A stretch of 64,000 nucleotides of DNA from the NCBI GenBank assembly GCA_045576455.1, contig JAZNGM010000001.1, positions 434,001-498,000 on the forward strand. The letters are read 5' to 3'. Origin of the DNA: RGIG4034 sp045576455. GTDB taxonomy: Bacteria; Bacillota; Clostridia; Lachnospirales; Lachnospiraceae. This document shows positions 8,461 through 17,365 of the stretch, in pieces; the first letter of the stretch is position 1; each line of letters starts with the position of its first letter. Made by a program: the position numbers and the translations under genes. The notes below the pieces were generated by a model. That model did not search any database, was not told the origin of the DNA, and worked only from the letters and a program-made list of their open reading frames with translations.

Positions 8461-9771
8461 ATGGGAAATGTTAAGACCGCTAAGAAGAAGGGAAGCTTAT
8501 ACGCAAAGTTCCTTAATATGACGATTTGGCCGCTTGTCGGCTTAGGCATTCTGGTTATTGTTTTTTGTTCTGTTACTTATACAACGGCAATGAACAGCCA
8601 GATTAAAAAAGGACTCAGAAGCGTCGGGGTGTCCGTTCTTTTTGCGTATGATGCACTGTATGAAGGCGATTATAATATTACGGTTGATGCAGAAGATAAA
8701 GCGCTTCTTTACAAAGGAGAGGCTCTTTTGTCGGGAGATTATGATTATATTGACAATATGAAGGCAGAAACCGGATTGGATATTTCACTATTTTTTTACG
8801 ATATGCGTATGCTGACAACTATTACGGATGCGGAAGGAAACCGCTGCGTTGGTTATACGGCGCATGAGAGAATTGTAAACAGTGTACTTAAAGATAAGAA
8901 GGAAATGTTTTACGATAATGTCGTGGTGAATAATAAACGGTATCTTTCATATTATATCCCGGTCATGGGAAGCGACGGAACCTGCGTTGCCATGATAGCG
9001 GTGGCAAGACCGGCACAGGAAGTTAACGGTATCGTATATAACAATGTATATAAGATTATAGGAATTATCGTCTTGGCGATTCTTGTGACGGCACTTTTTA
9101 TTACGGGATTTGCTAAACGGACTATTAATGTAGTAAATAAGATTAAGATACTTTTAAAGGAAATGTCGAAGGGCAATCTTTCTTCCCGCCTTGACCATGC
9201 GGTGCTTGCCAGGGATGATGAACTGGGAGATATGGGACGTTTTACGGATTATGTGCAGGGGTCTTTGCGGAAGCTTGTGGAACGTGACGGTCTTACCGGT
9301 CTTTATAACCGAAGAACCGGTGAAAGCATGCTGAATGCCATGCATAAAAAGGCTAAAGAGCGTGGTGAAAAATATGCACTTATGTTAGGCGATCTTGATT
9401 TCCTTAAAAAGATTAACGATACATATGGACATGAAGCGGGAGATGCCGCCATTAAGGCAATATCCCAAGTGATGTATAAAAAGATGAATGGTCATGGTTA
9501 TGCTGCCCGCTGGGGTGGTGAGGAATTCCTGCTTGTCATGGAGAACGGGGATGAAAAAACGGCAAAGGTGCTTGCGGAGGAAATACTTCATGATATCCGC
9601 GCGCTGAATATAGTGGTGAATGGTCAGGAAATAAAGGTTACCATGACAATAGGTGTAGTGGATGGAGCGCGTTTTGCTACCGTAAGGGAAGAAATTGCAA
9701 AAGCGGATGAATTGCTTTATTATGGTAAGGAACACGGCAGAAATCAGGTTGTCGGTGCTATGGAAGGATAG
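8461..9771 (+). CDS. Membrane diguanylate cyclase (GGDEF protein)
   Basis: A 436-residue protein with TM helix 1 at about residues 20-40, an extracellular sensor of Cache-like size (about 45-195), TM helix 2 at about 196-218, a linker of HAMP-like length and a C-terminal GGDEF domain. The active-site loop is GGEEF at about 352-356 with the upstream D-x-D-F-L-K-K-I-N-D metal/GTP segment intact, so synthesis of c-di-GMP from GTP is expected. The inhibitory RxxD I-site is not present at the usual place (NGHG occurs there). ATG 8461 is preferred, with GGAGG 11 bases upstream; a TTG at 8443 is in frame but lacks a site. It is followed at 3 bases by a TPR lipoprotein, so the two are probably one operon. 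Confidence 0.9.
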   Translation: MGNVKTAKKKGSLYAKFLNMTIWPLVGLGILVIVFCSVTYTTAMNSQIKKGLRSVGVSVLFAYDALYEGDYNITVDAEDKALLYKGEALLSGDYDYIDNMKAETGLDISLFFYDMRMLTTITDAEGNRCVGYTAHERIVNSVLKDKKEMFYDNVVVNNKRYLSYYIPVMGSDGTCVAMIAVARPAQEVNGIVYNNVYKIIGIIVLAILVTALFITGFAKRTINVVNKIKILLKEMSKGNLSSRLDHAVLARDDELGDMGRFTDYVQGSLRKLVERDGLTGLYNRRTGESMLNAMHKKAKERGEKYALMLGDLDFLKKINDTYGHEAGDAAIKAISQVMYKKMNGHGYAARWGGEEFLLVMENGDEKTAKVLAEEILHDIRALNIVVNGQEIKVTMTIGVVDGARFATVREEIAKADELLYYGKEHGRNQVVGAMEG

Positions 9772-9774
9772 AAT

Positions 9775-10830
9775 ATGAAGAAAAAAGGTAAGCTTTTAAA
9801 GGGCATATGTTTTTCATTGCTTTGCCTGATGCTTATGTCATGCGGAGCGAAAAAAGAAAATAAATATATCGAACAGGCAATTGCGAGTATCAAGATGACA
9901 GATTATGCGGAGGCACTCAACTATCTTGAAAAAGCAGAGGCAGGCGGTGAGGATAAGATGCAGTTATGCCGTGCCTACGGTATTGCCTATATGGGAACGA
10001 CGGAGTACGAAAAGGCGGTTGAGTATTTAGAGAAAGCTTTGTCGTACAGTAACGGTAAGATTTCGGAGTATGAATATGATATAAATTATTATTTGGCAAC
10101 CGCTTATTATAAAGTAGGAAGATACGCAGATGCTTCCGAAATATATACGGCGATACTTGCGCTGCGGCCGAAAGAAAAGAATGCGTATTATCTTAGAGGC
10201 ATGGTGCTTTTGGAACTGAATCAGTACGACGAAGCAGTTAAGGACTTTGATAAGGCGATTGCGCTGGATAAAACAGATTATACGGTATACATAGATGTGT
10301 ATACACTTCTTAGCAAAAAGGGATATGAAACACAGGGGCTCGCTTACCTTGAAAAGGTAATGGCAACCGAAAACAGTTCCATGTCCGCTTATGATAAAGG
10401 AAGAATCTGCTATTATATGGGCGATTATGCCAATGCCTGTGTATATTTGGAGCAGGCGTATAAAAAGAATGAAAATGAAGATATTATGCTGCTCCTCGGC
10501 AGGGCATATGATAAGGATGGCAATTTGAATTATGCCTCCTCCATATATACGAAGTATTTGCAGGAAAATCCGGACAGTGCCGTGGTTTATAATGAACTGG
10601 GACTTTGCAAGTTAAAGCAGGGTGAATATCAGGGCGCATTGGATGCTTTCCAACAGGCACTCAAGATAGAAGATAATGATATGCGCCAGGTACTTCTGTT
10701 TAATGAAATTGTGGCATATGAGTATATCGGTGAATACAGAAGGGCAACCATACTGCTGGAAAATTATCTGATGGTTTATCCGGATGATGAAGAGGCAAAA
10801 AGGGAATATATTTTCTTAAAATCAAGATAA
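9775..10830 (+). CDS. TPR-repeat lipoprotein
   Basis: A 351-residue lipoprotein with signal peptide and lipobox LMSC at about residues 20-23, then at least seven tetratricopeptide-like repeats (for example YAEALNYLEKAEAGG, YEKAVEYLEKAL, YDEAVKDFDKAIALD, YQGALDAFQQALKI). TPR superhelices serve as protein-binding scaffolds, here on the outer face of the membrane. It starts 3 bases after the GGDEF gene, so it is translationally coupled and could be a partner of that protein's extracellular sensor; this is inference. A terminator follows at 10914. Confidence 0.88.
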   Translation: MKKKGKLLKGICFSLLCLMLMSCGAKKENKYIEQAIASIKMTDYAEALNYLEKAEAGGEDKMQLCRAYGIAYMGTTEYEKAVEYLEKALSYSNGKISEYEYDINYYLATAYYKVGRYADASEIYTAILALRPKEKNAYYLRGMVLLELNQYDEAVKDFDKAIALDKTDYTVYIDVYTLLSKKGYETQGLAYLEKVMATENSSMSAYDKGRICYYMGDYANACVYLEQAYKKNENEDIMLLLGRAYDKDGNLNYASSIYTKYLQENPDSAVVYNELGLCKLKQGEYQGALDAFQQALKIEDNDMRQVLLFNEIVAYEYIGEYRRATILLENYLMVYPDDEEAKREYIFLKSR

Positions 10831-10913
10831 AACCAACCGGTCAATATTTGGCAATTTTCAACAAAAATTTATTGTCAAAAGGGGTCGGAAAAGCAATTAT
10901 GTAAACTGAAAAC

Positions 10914-10946
10914 GGACGATGTCTTAGGGGGCATCGTTCTTTTTTT
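10914..10946 (+). terminator. Intrinsic terminator after the TPR lipoprotein gene
   Basis: ACGATG (10916) pairs with CATCGT (10932), and a run of Ts follows. It isolates the GGDEF/TPR operon from nrdD. Confidence 0.85.
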
Positions 10947-10983
10947 GCGTATTTACGCGACTTTCGGCTATCAAAAACCATAT

Positions 10984-11031
10984 ATACAAGATGTTGTGTT
11001 TACATAAAAGTTTCGACATAATATATTGTGC
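10984..11031 (+). promoter_or_regulatory. Two NrdR boxes upstream of nrdD
   Basis: Two 16-bp elements, ATACAAGATGTTGTGT (10984-10999) and ACATAATATATTGTGC (11016-11031), match the NrdR consensus ACACTATATATAGTGT at about 11 and 12 positions. Their starts are exactly 32 bp apart, three helical turns, which is the known spacing for cooperative NrdR binding. They lie immediately upstream of the -35 element, so repression by dATP-loaded NrdR is expected. Confidence 0.7.
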
Positions 11032-11037
11032 TTTTGT

Positions 11038-11066
11038 TTGACTTTTAAAAATCCCTTTGATAGAAT
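11038..11066 (+). promoter_or_regulatory. Sigma-A promoter of nrdD
   Basis: TTGACT (11038-11043), a 17-bp spacer and TAGAAT (11061-11066). The predicted transcript start near 11073 gives a leader of about 30 bases to ATG 11105. Confidence 0.8.
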
Positions 11067-11104
11067 ATATTCAAATGAGTCCTAAGATATGGAGGGGAGA
11101 TTTA

Positions 11105-13495
11105 ATGTTTAGTGTCATCAAAAGAGACGGTAAAGAAGATAGCTTCAATTTGTCGAGAATCAGCGATGCTATCATGAAAGCTTTTAATGCAACGGAGGTG
11201 GAGTATACCAATGATATCATTGACCTTCTTTCATTAAGGGTAACGTCGGATTTCCAGTCAAAGCTTAAAGACGGAGCAGTTCATGTGGAGGATATCCAGG
11301 ACAGCGTTGAGAAAGTTCTTGAGCAGGCAGGATATACGGAGCCGGCGAAGGCATTTATTCTTTATCGTAAGCAGAGAGAAAAAATGCGTACCATGAATTC
11401 CACAATTCTTGACTACAAGGATGTAGTTAACAGCTATGTTAAGGTGGAAGACTGGCGTGTTAAGGAGAATTCAACAGTAACATATTCCGTAGGTGGTCTT
11501 ATTTTGAGTAACTCGGGTGCGGTTACTGCGAATTATTGGCTTTCTGAAATCTATGATGAAGAAATAGCAGATGCACACAGGGATGGAGATATTCATATCC
11601 ATGATTTATCCATGCTTACAGGATATTGTGCAGGCTGGTCATTAAAGCAGCTTATTAAAGAAGGACTCGGCGGTATTACCGGTAAGATTACAAGTGCACC
11701 GGCTAAGCATTTATCAGTTCTTTGCAACCAGATGGTTAACTTCCTTGGTATCATGCAGAATGAGTGGGCGGGCGCACAGGCATTTTCATCATTTGATACC
11801 TATCTGGCACCGTTTGTTAAGGTAGACAACCTTTCCTACGGCGAAGTTAAGAAATGTATAGAAGCATTTATTTACGGCGTTAACACACCATCCCGTTGGG
11901 GTACACAGGCACCATTCTCTAATATCACATTAGATTGGACGGTTCCTGAAGACCTTGCAGAGCTTCCGGCTATCGTTGGCGGCAAGGAGATGGATTTCAA
12001 ATATAAAGATTGTAAGAAAGAAATGGATATGGTTAATAAGGCGTTCATCGAGACCATGATTGAGGGTGACTCCAACGGACGTGGATTCCAGTATCCGATT
12101 CCTACTTACTCCATAACAAGAGATTTTGACTGGTCAGATACAGAAAATAACAGATTGTTATTTGAAATGACTGCTAAATACGGTACACCATATTTCTCTA
12201 ACTATATCAATTCCGATATGGAGCCTAGCGATGTAAGAAGTATGTGCTGCCGTTTAAGACTTGATTTAAGAGAGTTGAGAAAGAAAACCGGTGGTTATTT
12301 CGGTTCCGGCGAGAGCACGGGAAGTGTTGGTGTTGTTACCATCAACTTACCTAGAATTGCTTATCTTTCCACTACGAAGGATGATTTCTACAAGCGTCTT
12401 AACAGAATGATGGACATTGCTGCAAGAAGCTTAAGAATAAAGAGAGGGGTTATTACCAAGCTTCTTGATGAAGGATTATATCCTTATACCAAGAGATATC
12501 TGGGAAGCTTTGACAGCCACTTCTCAACCATTGGTCTTGTCGGTATGAACGAGGTTGGTTTAAATGCAAACTGGTTACGTGCAGACATGACGAATCCTAA
12601 GACACAGGAATTCTCTAAGGAAGTGCTTAACCACATGAGAAACCGTCTCTCTGATTACCAGGAGCAGTATGGTGACTTATATAACTTAGAGGCTACACCG
12701 GCAGAGAGTACCTCTTACCGTCTTGCAAAACATGATATTAAGAAATGGCCTAATATCAAAACTGCAGCTAAGGTGGGTGAGACACCGTTCTATACGAACT
12801 CATCACATCTTCCGGTAGACTTTACACATGATATTTTTGATGCGCTTGATATTCAGGACGAGCTTCAGACTTTATATACTTCAGGTACGGTATTCCACGC
12901 ATTCCTCGGTGAGAAATTACCGGATTGGAAAGCGGCAGCAGATCTTGTAAGAACTGTTGCTAAGAATTACAAGCTTCCGTATTATACCATGTCACCTACT
13001 TACTCAATTTGTCAGGAACATGGATATATTGCAGGCGAAGAATATACCTGCCCGACCTGTGGACGTAAGACAGAGGTATACAGCCGTATTACCGGATACT
13101 ACAGACCGGTTCAGAACTGGAATGACGGTAAGGCACAGGAATATAAGAAGAGAGTTAATTACGATATTGCCAATTCTTCTTTAAAAAGACCATCCGCAAG
13201 TGTAGTGACTTTATCTAATTACGCAGAGGATGTAACCGTAACGGTACAGGAGCCGGAAAACGTAAATTATCTTTTTACAACCAAGACCTGTCCTAACTGT
13301 AAGCTTGCTAAGGAATATCTTAAAGATATCAATTATGTAGTTATTGATGCAGAAGAGAGCATGGAGCTTACATCTAAATACGGTGTAATGCAGGCACCTA
13401 CACTTGTGACCGTAAACGGTGATGAAGTTAAGAAATATGTGAATGCGTCCAACATTAAGAAGTTCGCTGAGAACTATTCTTTAATGAATGTGTAA
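11105..13495 (+). CDS. nrdD: Anaerobic (class III) ribonucleoside-triphosphate reductase with fused glutaredoxin-like domain
   Basis: A 796-residue enzyme that makes deoxyribonucleotides without oxygen using a glycyl radical. An ATP-cone allosteric domain covers about residues 1-95 (FSVIKRDGKEDSFNLSRI), followed by the reductase barrel. The zinc site is formed by Cys pairs around CQEHGYIAGEEYTCPTCG, and the radical glycine is G664 in RITGYYRPVQNWN. A short tail from about residue 715 carries CPNC (C729, C732) and a MQAPTLVTVNG cis-proline segment, a glutaredoxin/NrdH-like redox module that probably supplies electrons in place of formate. ATG 11105 is used because the open frame extends upstream through the -10 element. 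The activase gene nrdG is not adjacent. NrdR boxes precede it. Confidence 0.95.
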   Translation: MFSVIKRDGKEDSFNLSRISDAIMKAFNATEVEYTNDIIDLLSLRVTSDFQSKLKDGAVHVEDIQDSVEKVLEQAGYTEPAKAFILYRKQREKMRTMNSTILDYKDVVNSYVKVEDWRVKENSTVTYSVGGLILSNSGAVTANYWLSEIYDEEIADAHRDGDIHIHDLSMLTGYCAGWSLKQLIKEGLGGITGKITSAPAKHLSVLCNQMVNFLGIMQNEWAGAQAFSSFDTYLAPFVKVDNLSYGEVKKCIEAFIYGVNTPSRWGTQAPFSNITLDWTVPEDLAELPAIVGGKEMDFKYKDCKKEMDMVNKAFIETMIEGDSNGRGFQYPIPTYSITRDFDWSDTENNRLLFEMTAKYGTPYFSNYINSDMEPSDVRSMCCRLRLDLRELRKKTGGYFGSGESTGSVGVVTINLPRIAYLSTTKDDFYKRLNRMMDIAARSLRIKRGVITKLLDEGLYPYTKRYLGSFDSHFSTIGLVGMNEVGLNANWLRADMTNPKTQEFSKEVLNHMRNRLSDYQEQYGDLYNLEATPAESTSYRLAKHDIKKWPNIKTAAKVGETPFYTNSSHLPVDFTHDIFDALDIQDELQTLYTSGTVFHAFLGEKLPDWKAAADLVRTVAKNYKLPYYTMSPTYSICQEHGYIAGEEYTCPTCGRKTEVYSRITGYYRPVQNWNDGKAQEYKKRVNYDIANSSLKRPSASVVTLSNYAEDVTVTVQEPENVNYLFTTKTCPNCKLAKEYLKDINYVVIDAEESMELTSKYGVMQAPTLVTVNGDEVKKYVNASNIKKFAENYSLMNV

Positions 13496-13513
13496 TCATA
13501 GGAGGTAGTTTTC

Positions 13514-13915
13514 ATGTATGATATGTTTGTCAGAGTAAAGGGGATTGTAAAAAAGGATGACAAGTATCTGGTACTGAAAAGGTGGATGGACGACAGAATT
13601 CCGGATCCTTTTGTATGGGAATTCATAGATGGCGAGCTTGTTAAGGGCGAGTCTCCGGATGAAGCTGTGTTACGTTTGGTTGACGAGGCACTTGGTGTGG
13701 CGGCAGATATTGACAGAATCGTTTATACGTGGTCTAATATGTTGGGCGATACACAGTGCATAGGAATTGCTTATTTGCTGAAGGTTGAAGCAGATGACAG
13801 TCATTTTACCTTAGCGGAAGAATTCGGCGAATGGGAATGGATTGAAAGAGAGCAGTTCGACTATTATATTGAAAATCGTTATGTATTAAAAGACTTAGAA
13901 GGCGCCCAACTTTAG
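13514..13915 (+). CDS. Nudix-fold protein with degenerate Nudix box
   Basis: A 133-residue protein with the alpha/beta/alpha Nudix layout: early strands (FVRVKGIVKKDDKYLVLKR), the loop-helix at about residues 38-60, and later strands (YLLKVEAD, EWEWIER). The box aligns as G-x5-E-x7-R-L-V-D-E-A-L-G-V, so the usual REUxEE core reads RLVDEA: two of the key acidic residues are replaced while one Glu remains. Hydrolysis of a nucleoside diphosphate derivative is therefore uncertain. An AGGAGG precedes ATG 13514, 18 bases after nrdD, so it probably shares that transcript. A hairpin overlaps its stop. Confidence 0.75.
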   Translation: MYDMFVRVKGIVKKDDKYLVLKRWMDDRIPDPFVWEFIDGELVKGESPDEAVLRLVDEALGVAADIDRIVYTWSNMLGDTQCIGIAYLLKVEADDSHFTLAEEFGEWEWIEREQFDYYIENRYVLKDLEGAQL

Positions 13916-13923
13916 TTAGGCGC
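13902..13923 (+). terminator. Hairpin over the Nudix gene stop codon
   Basis: GCGCC and AACT pair with AGTT and GGCGC around the TAG. A weak T-containing tract follows (TTTGGTCTGTT), so it is a partial terminator or 3' stabiliser rather than a strong stop. Confidence 0.5.
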
Positions 13924-13974
13924 TTTGGTCTGTTAAAAAATAAATCAGCACCTGCGTGCGGAAAGAGGAAAACC

Positions 13975-14892
13975 ATGATTAATGAGTTAGTGAAGAAAAT
14001 CAAAGCGTTGAATGCACCTATTGTAGTGGGACTTGATCCTACTATGAAACTTATCCCGCCTCATATCCTTAAAAAGGCATATAAGGAGTATGGTGAGAAT
14101 TTAACAGCAGTTGCTGAAGCAATTTGGGAATATAACAAAGGAATTATTGATGCGGTTTGCGATTTGATTCCTGCAGTGAAACCACAGATAGCAATGTACG
14201 AACAGTTCGGTCTGGAAGGTTTAAAAGCTTTTGCAAGAACAGTAGATTATTGTAAGCAGAAAGGCCTTGTGGTTATCGGTGATATTAAGAGAGGCGACAT
14301 CGGTTCTACTTCAACAGCGTATGCTATCGGACATCTTGGCGGTGTAAAAATCGGTGATAAAGTGTTCCGTGGATTTGAAGAAGATTTCGTAACGGTTAAC
14401 CCATATCTTGGCTCAGATGGTGTGAAGCCGTTCATCGATATATGTAAGGAAGAAAAGAAGGGTATCTTCGTGCTTGTTAAGACTTCAAACCCAAGCAGCG
14501 GGGAATTCCAGGATAGAATCATTGATGGACGTCCGCTTTATGAGTGGGTAGGTGAGATGGTTAATGAATGGGGCAAAGACTGCATGGGTGATGAATACAG
14601 CTATGTAGGTGCGGTTGCCGGTGCAACGTATCCTGAAATGGGTAAAGTGCTTCGTGAGATTATGCCAAAATCATATATCCTTGTTCCGGGTTATGGTGCA
14701 CAGGGTGGAACCGGTAAGGATCTTAAGCCGTTCTTCAATAAAGACGGATTGGGTGCGATTGTTAACTCCTCCCGTGGAATTATTGCAGCATATCAGCTTG
14801 AAAAGTATGCTAAGTATGGTGAAGAAAACTATGCAGATGCTTCCAGAAAAGCCGTTGAGGATATGATTGAAGATATCAGCAGTGCATTCTAA
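13975..14892 (+). CDS. pyrF: Orotidine 5'-phosphate decarboxylase (type 2)
   Basis: A 305-residue enzyme that decarboxylates OMP to UMP, the last step of de novo pyrimidine synthesis. It belongs to the longer PyrF subfamily 2 (~270-310 residues). The catalytic Lys-Asp cluster is visible in VIGDIKRGDIGSTS; substrate loops include VGLDPT near the start and LVPGYGAQGGTGKD with NSSRGI near the end. GAAAGAGG lies upstream of ATG 13975. A strong terminator follows. Its usual partner pyrE lies 11 kb away beyond a block of unrelated genes. A 10-bp duplication, TGCATTCTAA, includes the stop. Confidence 0.96.
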   Translation: MINELVKKIKALNAPIVVGLDPTMKLIPPHILKKAYKEYGENLTAVAEAIWEYNKGIIDAVCDLIPAVKPQIAMYEQFGLEGLKAFARTVDYCKQKGLVVIGDIKRGDIGSTSTAYAIGHLGGVKIGDKVFRGFEEDFVTVNPYLGSDGVKPFIDICKEEKKGIFVLVKTSNPSSGEFQDRIIDGRPLYEWVGEMVNEWGKDCMGDEYSYVGAVAGATYPEMGKVLREIMPKSYILVPGYGAQGGTGKDLKPFFNKDGLGAIVNSSRGIIAAYQLEKYAKYGEENYADASRKAVEDMIEDISSAF

Positions 14893-14902
14893 TGCATTCT
14901 AA
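14883..14902 (+). repeat. 10-bp tandem duplication at the pyrF stop
   Basis: Two exact copies of TGCATTCTAA (14883-14892 and 14893-14902). The first ends with the pyrF TAA; the second TAA is in a different frame. Confidence 0.8.
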
Positions 14903-14910
14903 TTAAAATT

Positions 14911-14966
14911 AATCCCATGTAATTGCAGGTTTTGTGTAACACTGCAGCTACATGGGATTTTTTGTT
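14911..14966. terminator. Terminator after pyrF, facing the convergent sigma gene
   Basis: AATCCCATGTA pairs with TACATGGGATT (with an inner GCAG/CTGC), followed by TTTTTTG on the + strand. The - strand continuation is less U-rich. Confidence 0.88.
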
Positions 14967-14993
14967 TGGGATTTTTTATTTGTACAGTTACAT

Positions 14994-16637
14994 TTATTTT
15001 TGGACGGCCATCAATATTCCTTCGGCACCGGTGCGGTTTGCAGGAGGAATGAGAAGACCTTCGGATATACATTCTTCAATTGCATTTGACAAGATACGGA
15101 TGCCTGCAATAAGACTGGTATATACGGGGTATTCATTCATAAGATGTTCCGGTATATGTTTTTTCATAAAGGCTGCAAGTTCATCAGCGATCTGTTCTGA
15201 TATATCCATTGTGTCATCATTGAATGCATAAGCAAAATCATAGAAGTCTATAAGGTCTTTTTGGCTGATGACAATTATGTCAGGTTCTATTGTATCACCA
15301 TTTTTTCTAAGATATCCGCATTCAATCGCTTTTGCGGCGACTTCTTTTTCGCTTTCAGTGAGCTTGTTGACAGAAATACCGCCAATTGACTGTAGTGTCA
15401 TAAGGAGTTTTTCGTCTCTTGAAAAATTGTGACCGCATTCAAAATGTTTTTCGATACGGTCGCCGTAAATGTTGGAAGCAAGTACCCATTTGTAACCGCT
15501 GATGGAAGTGGCATCAATATCATCGCAACCGTAAAAATTGAATGCAGGATGTTGATCATCGGTATAGGCAATGGCGACACAGGTAAAATCTCTTTTTACA
15601 GGCGTAATGTCGGCAAAGTGTTTTTCTTTGAGTATGTCATTGATTTTACATTCAAAGCCCCAAATCATTCTGGATATTAAAGCCCACAGGATAAAATGCA
15701 AGTCTTTCTGTTCGTTTAAGTAAGGAAAGGATAGTATCTTCTTTTCATTCTTCTTTAAGTAAGTTTTCAGTTTGTCGCAGAAGGCGGGAAGATGTTTTTC
15801 ATAAATCCGGTTGGCAAGGTCATATTCTTCGTAGTCCACTAAATGAATGTTGATAGTATATTTTCCATTATCAAGTTTTTTAAGCAGGCCGTATTCCCCG
15901 TTTTCGCCCCGGCATTGTATTTCAAGTTCTTCTTCAATGTATGGCATAGGTATGCAAAGTTCCTCTGAGAGTTCTTTGGCAGATTTGGGTTTGCTCTTGC
16001 ACAGATAGACAAGGTTTTGGGACAAGCTGCGTTCTGCTTTTTCGCGCGGGTCGTTGCCGACAGGACTGCCGGTTCCGAAAAATTCTAATTTTATCGGTTT
16101 TAACAGATAATTTCTTTCATTCATGGTGTTAACCTCTTTTCTGACTGAATTACGTGCAGAAAACAAACGTTGTTTTACGGTGGTTTCGCTGATATGAAGC
16201 TTCCCTGCTATATCGCTTATTTTAAGTCCGTCGATATAGTACATTATCATTACTTCACGATATGCTTTGGACAAAAAGGATATTTCCTTAAAAATATTTT
16301 TGAGTTGTTCCTTTTCTTCGTGCGCTTCCATGAGTATATCAATTTCATTTTTTGTGGCGGCTATCATCATATTTTCATTTTCGATGCTTGTAATTTGGTG
16401 TTCGTTATTTTGCTTTTTACAATAATCTGCATATACCCGGCGTGCAATTGTCCATACATAAGCATAAAAGTTATCGATGGAATCCTGCTTACGCACGGAG
16501 GATATTATGGCAAGAATTATTTCGGAGCATAATTCTTCCGCTTCCGAGGAAGTATTGCATCTGTGATATGAAAAATGATAAATCATATCGATGAATTCTT
16601 TGTTATCAATGCATTTTAGTGTTTCGCTTGTTTTCAT
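14994..16637 (-). CDS. ECF-like sigma factor with long C-terminal extension
   Basis: A 547-residue protein, about three times normal ECF length. Residues ~1-165 form a standard sigma module: sigma-2 (MIYHFSYHRCNTSSEAEELC, NFYAYVWTIARRVYADYC) and a sigma-4 helix-turn-helix (SKAYREVMIMYYIDG, ISDIAGKLHISETTVKQRLF). After residue ~165 comes a region like a winged helix (LVYLCKSKPKSAKELSEELC ... GLLKKLDNGKYTINI, about 215-275) and then ~270 residues of unknown alpha/beta character. No membrane segment or anti-sigma gene is near, so the extension may be the built-in regulator. It is divergent from the 16913-20655 genes, its likely targets by position. The 16.64-16.91 kb gap includes CAATCATGATTG at 16663-16674, a candidate operator. 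Confidence 0.8.
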   Translation of the reverse strand: MKTSETLKCIDNKEFIDMIYHFSYHRCNTSSEAEELCSEIILAIISSVRKQDSIDNFYAYVWTIARRVYADYCKKQNNEHQITSIENENMMIAATKNEIDILMEAHEEKEQLKNIFKEISFLSKAYREVMIMYYIDGLKISDIAGKLHISETTVKQRLFSARNSVRKEVNTMNERNYLLKPIKLEFFGTGSPVGNDPREKAERSLSQNLVYLCKSKPKSAKELSEELCIPMPYIEEELEIQCRGENGEYGLLKKLDNGKYTINIHLVDYEEYDLANRIYEKHLPAFCDKLKTYLKKNEKKILSFPYLNEQKDLHFILWALISRMIWGFECKINDILKEKHFADITPVKRDFTCVAIAYTDDQHPAFNFYGCDDIDATSISGYKWVLASNIYGDRIEKHFECGHNFSRDEKLLMTLQSIGGISVNKLTESEKEVAAKAIECGYLRKNGDTIEPDIIVISQKDLIDFYDFAYAFNDDTMDISEQIADELAAFMKKHIPEHLMNEYPVYTSLIAGIRILSNAIEECISEGLLIPPANRTGAEGILMAVQK

Positions 16638-16662
16638 TTGGCACCTTTTGTTTTGATTTGTT

Positions 16663-16674
16663 CAATCATGATTG
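16663..16674. promoter_or_regulatory. 12-bp palindrome upstream of the long sigma gene
   Basis: CAATCATGATTG is a perfect palindrome 26 bases upstream of the sigma start, flanked by TGT and ACA. This is a plausible repressor or autoregulatory site; no regulator is assigned. Confidence 0.35.
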
Positions 16675-16912
16675 TTACACCTATATAGTCAGTATAATTT
16701 TAAGTGGGTTAGGTGGTTTTTGCAATTTTTTTTAAGCATTTTAACATAGATTTTATTGTGGGGGAGATTTTTTTAAAAGATAATATGGTTGTGGTTAAGA
16801 ATTTAATTGTTGTTTTTATTTTCAGGTGGTAAAATATTACTGTATTAGTTGTGGCGACAAAACTTGAAGGGATTTTTCTTCGTTATGTCATTATAAAAAA
16901 GGAGGAATTAAT

Positions 16913-17347
16913 ATGAGTTACAAGGGGAAATGGAAGTTTCATTCAATTGGAATGGTGGATGATGAAACCTGTGAAAGGGTTTGGCTGAATGCAGAGGAAT
17001 ATATGGCTTCGCCCATGCCGTATGTTGATGAAACAGATGAGGAAGCGGTTGCGGATGAAATAAAAGAGAGAAAGAGAACCGTGGGAACGCTTCTTGAGGT
17101 GTGTGAAGACGGAAAGTTGTATGTCTTAATGCCTCTGCCGGAAGGCGTTACCAAGGAAGAAGTAGAGGCCGCTGCCAAAGCAGGAGTAATCAAAGTCCGC
17201 GATGGTATGATGACGGATGACCCTTTTGCGTGGGAAGAACGTGAAGGCGAGCTTTGGGTTAAGATGGGAGCACCGGATGAGTTCCAGCAGTTTAGCGGTG
17301 ACGGTGAATTTTTAACAATGGTAACTACCCGTTTTGAAAGATTATAG
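16913..17347 (+). CDS. Small cytosolic protein, possible lipocalin-like fold
   Basis: A 144-residue acidic protein beginning YKGKWKFHSIGMVDDETCER and ending FLTMVTTRFERL. The K-W-K-F opening with a beta-rich closing strand (EFLTMVTTRFERL) is reminiscent of calycin/lipocalin-like proteins common in Lachnospiraceae, but I do not assign a family. The middle is charged and helical (EEAVADEIKERKRT, EEVEAAAKAG). It has no signal peptide. AAGGAGG precedes ATG 16913 by 8 bases. It is the first gene of a rightward set opposite the long sigma factor. Confidence 0.65.
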   Translation: MSYKGKWKFHSIGMVDDETCERVWLNAEEYMASPMPYVDETDEEAVADEIKERKRTVGTLLEVCEDGKLYVLMPLPEGVTKEEVEAAAKAGVIKVRDGMMTDDPFAWEEREGELWVKMGAPDEFQQFSGDGEFLTMVTTRFERL

Positions 17348-17365
17348 TATAAGGAGAATTTGAAA

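Noticed and set aside
11057..11104. TTG start for nrdD
   Set aside because: It would begin inside the -10 region of a strong promoter; ATG 11105 has GGAGGGGAG upstream.
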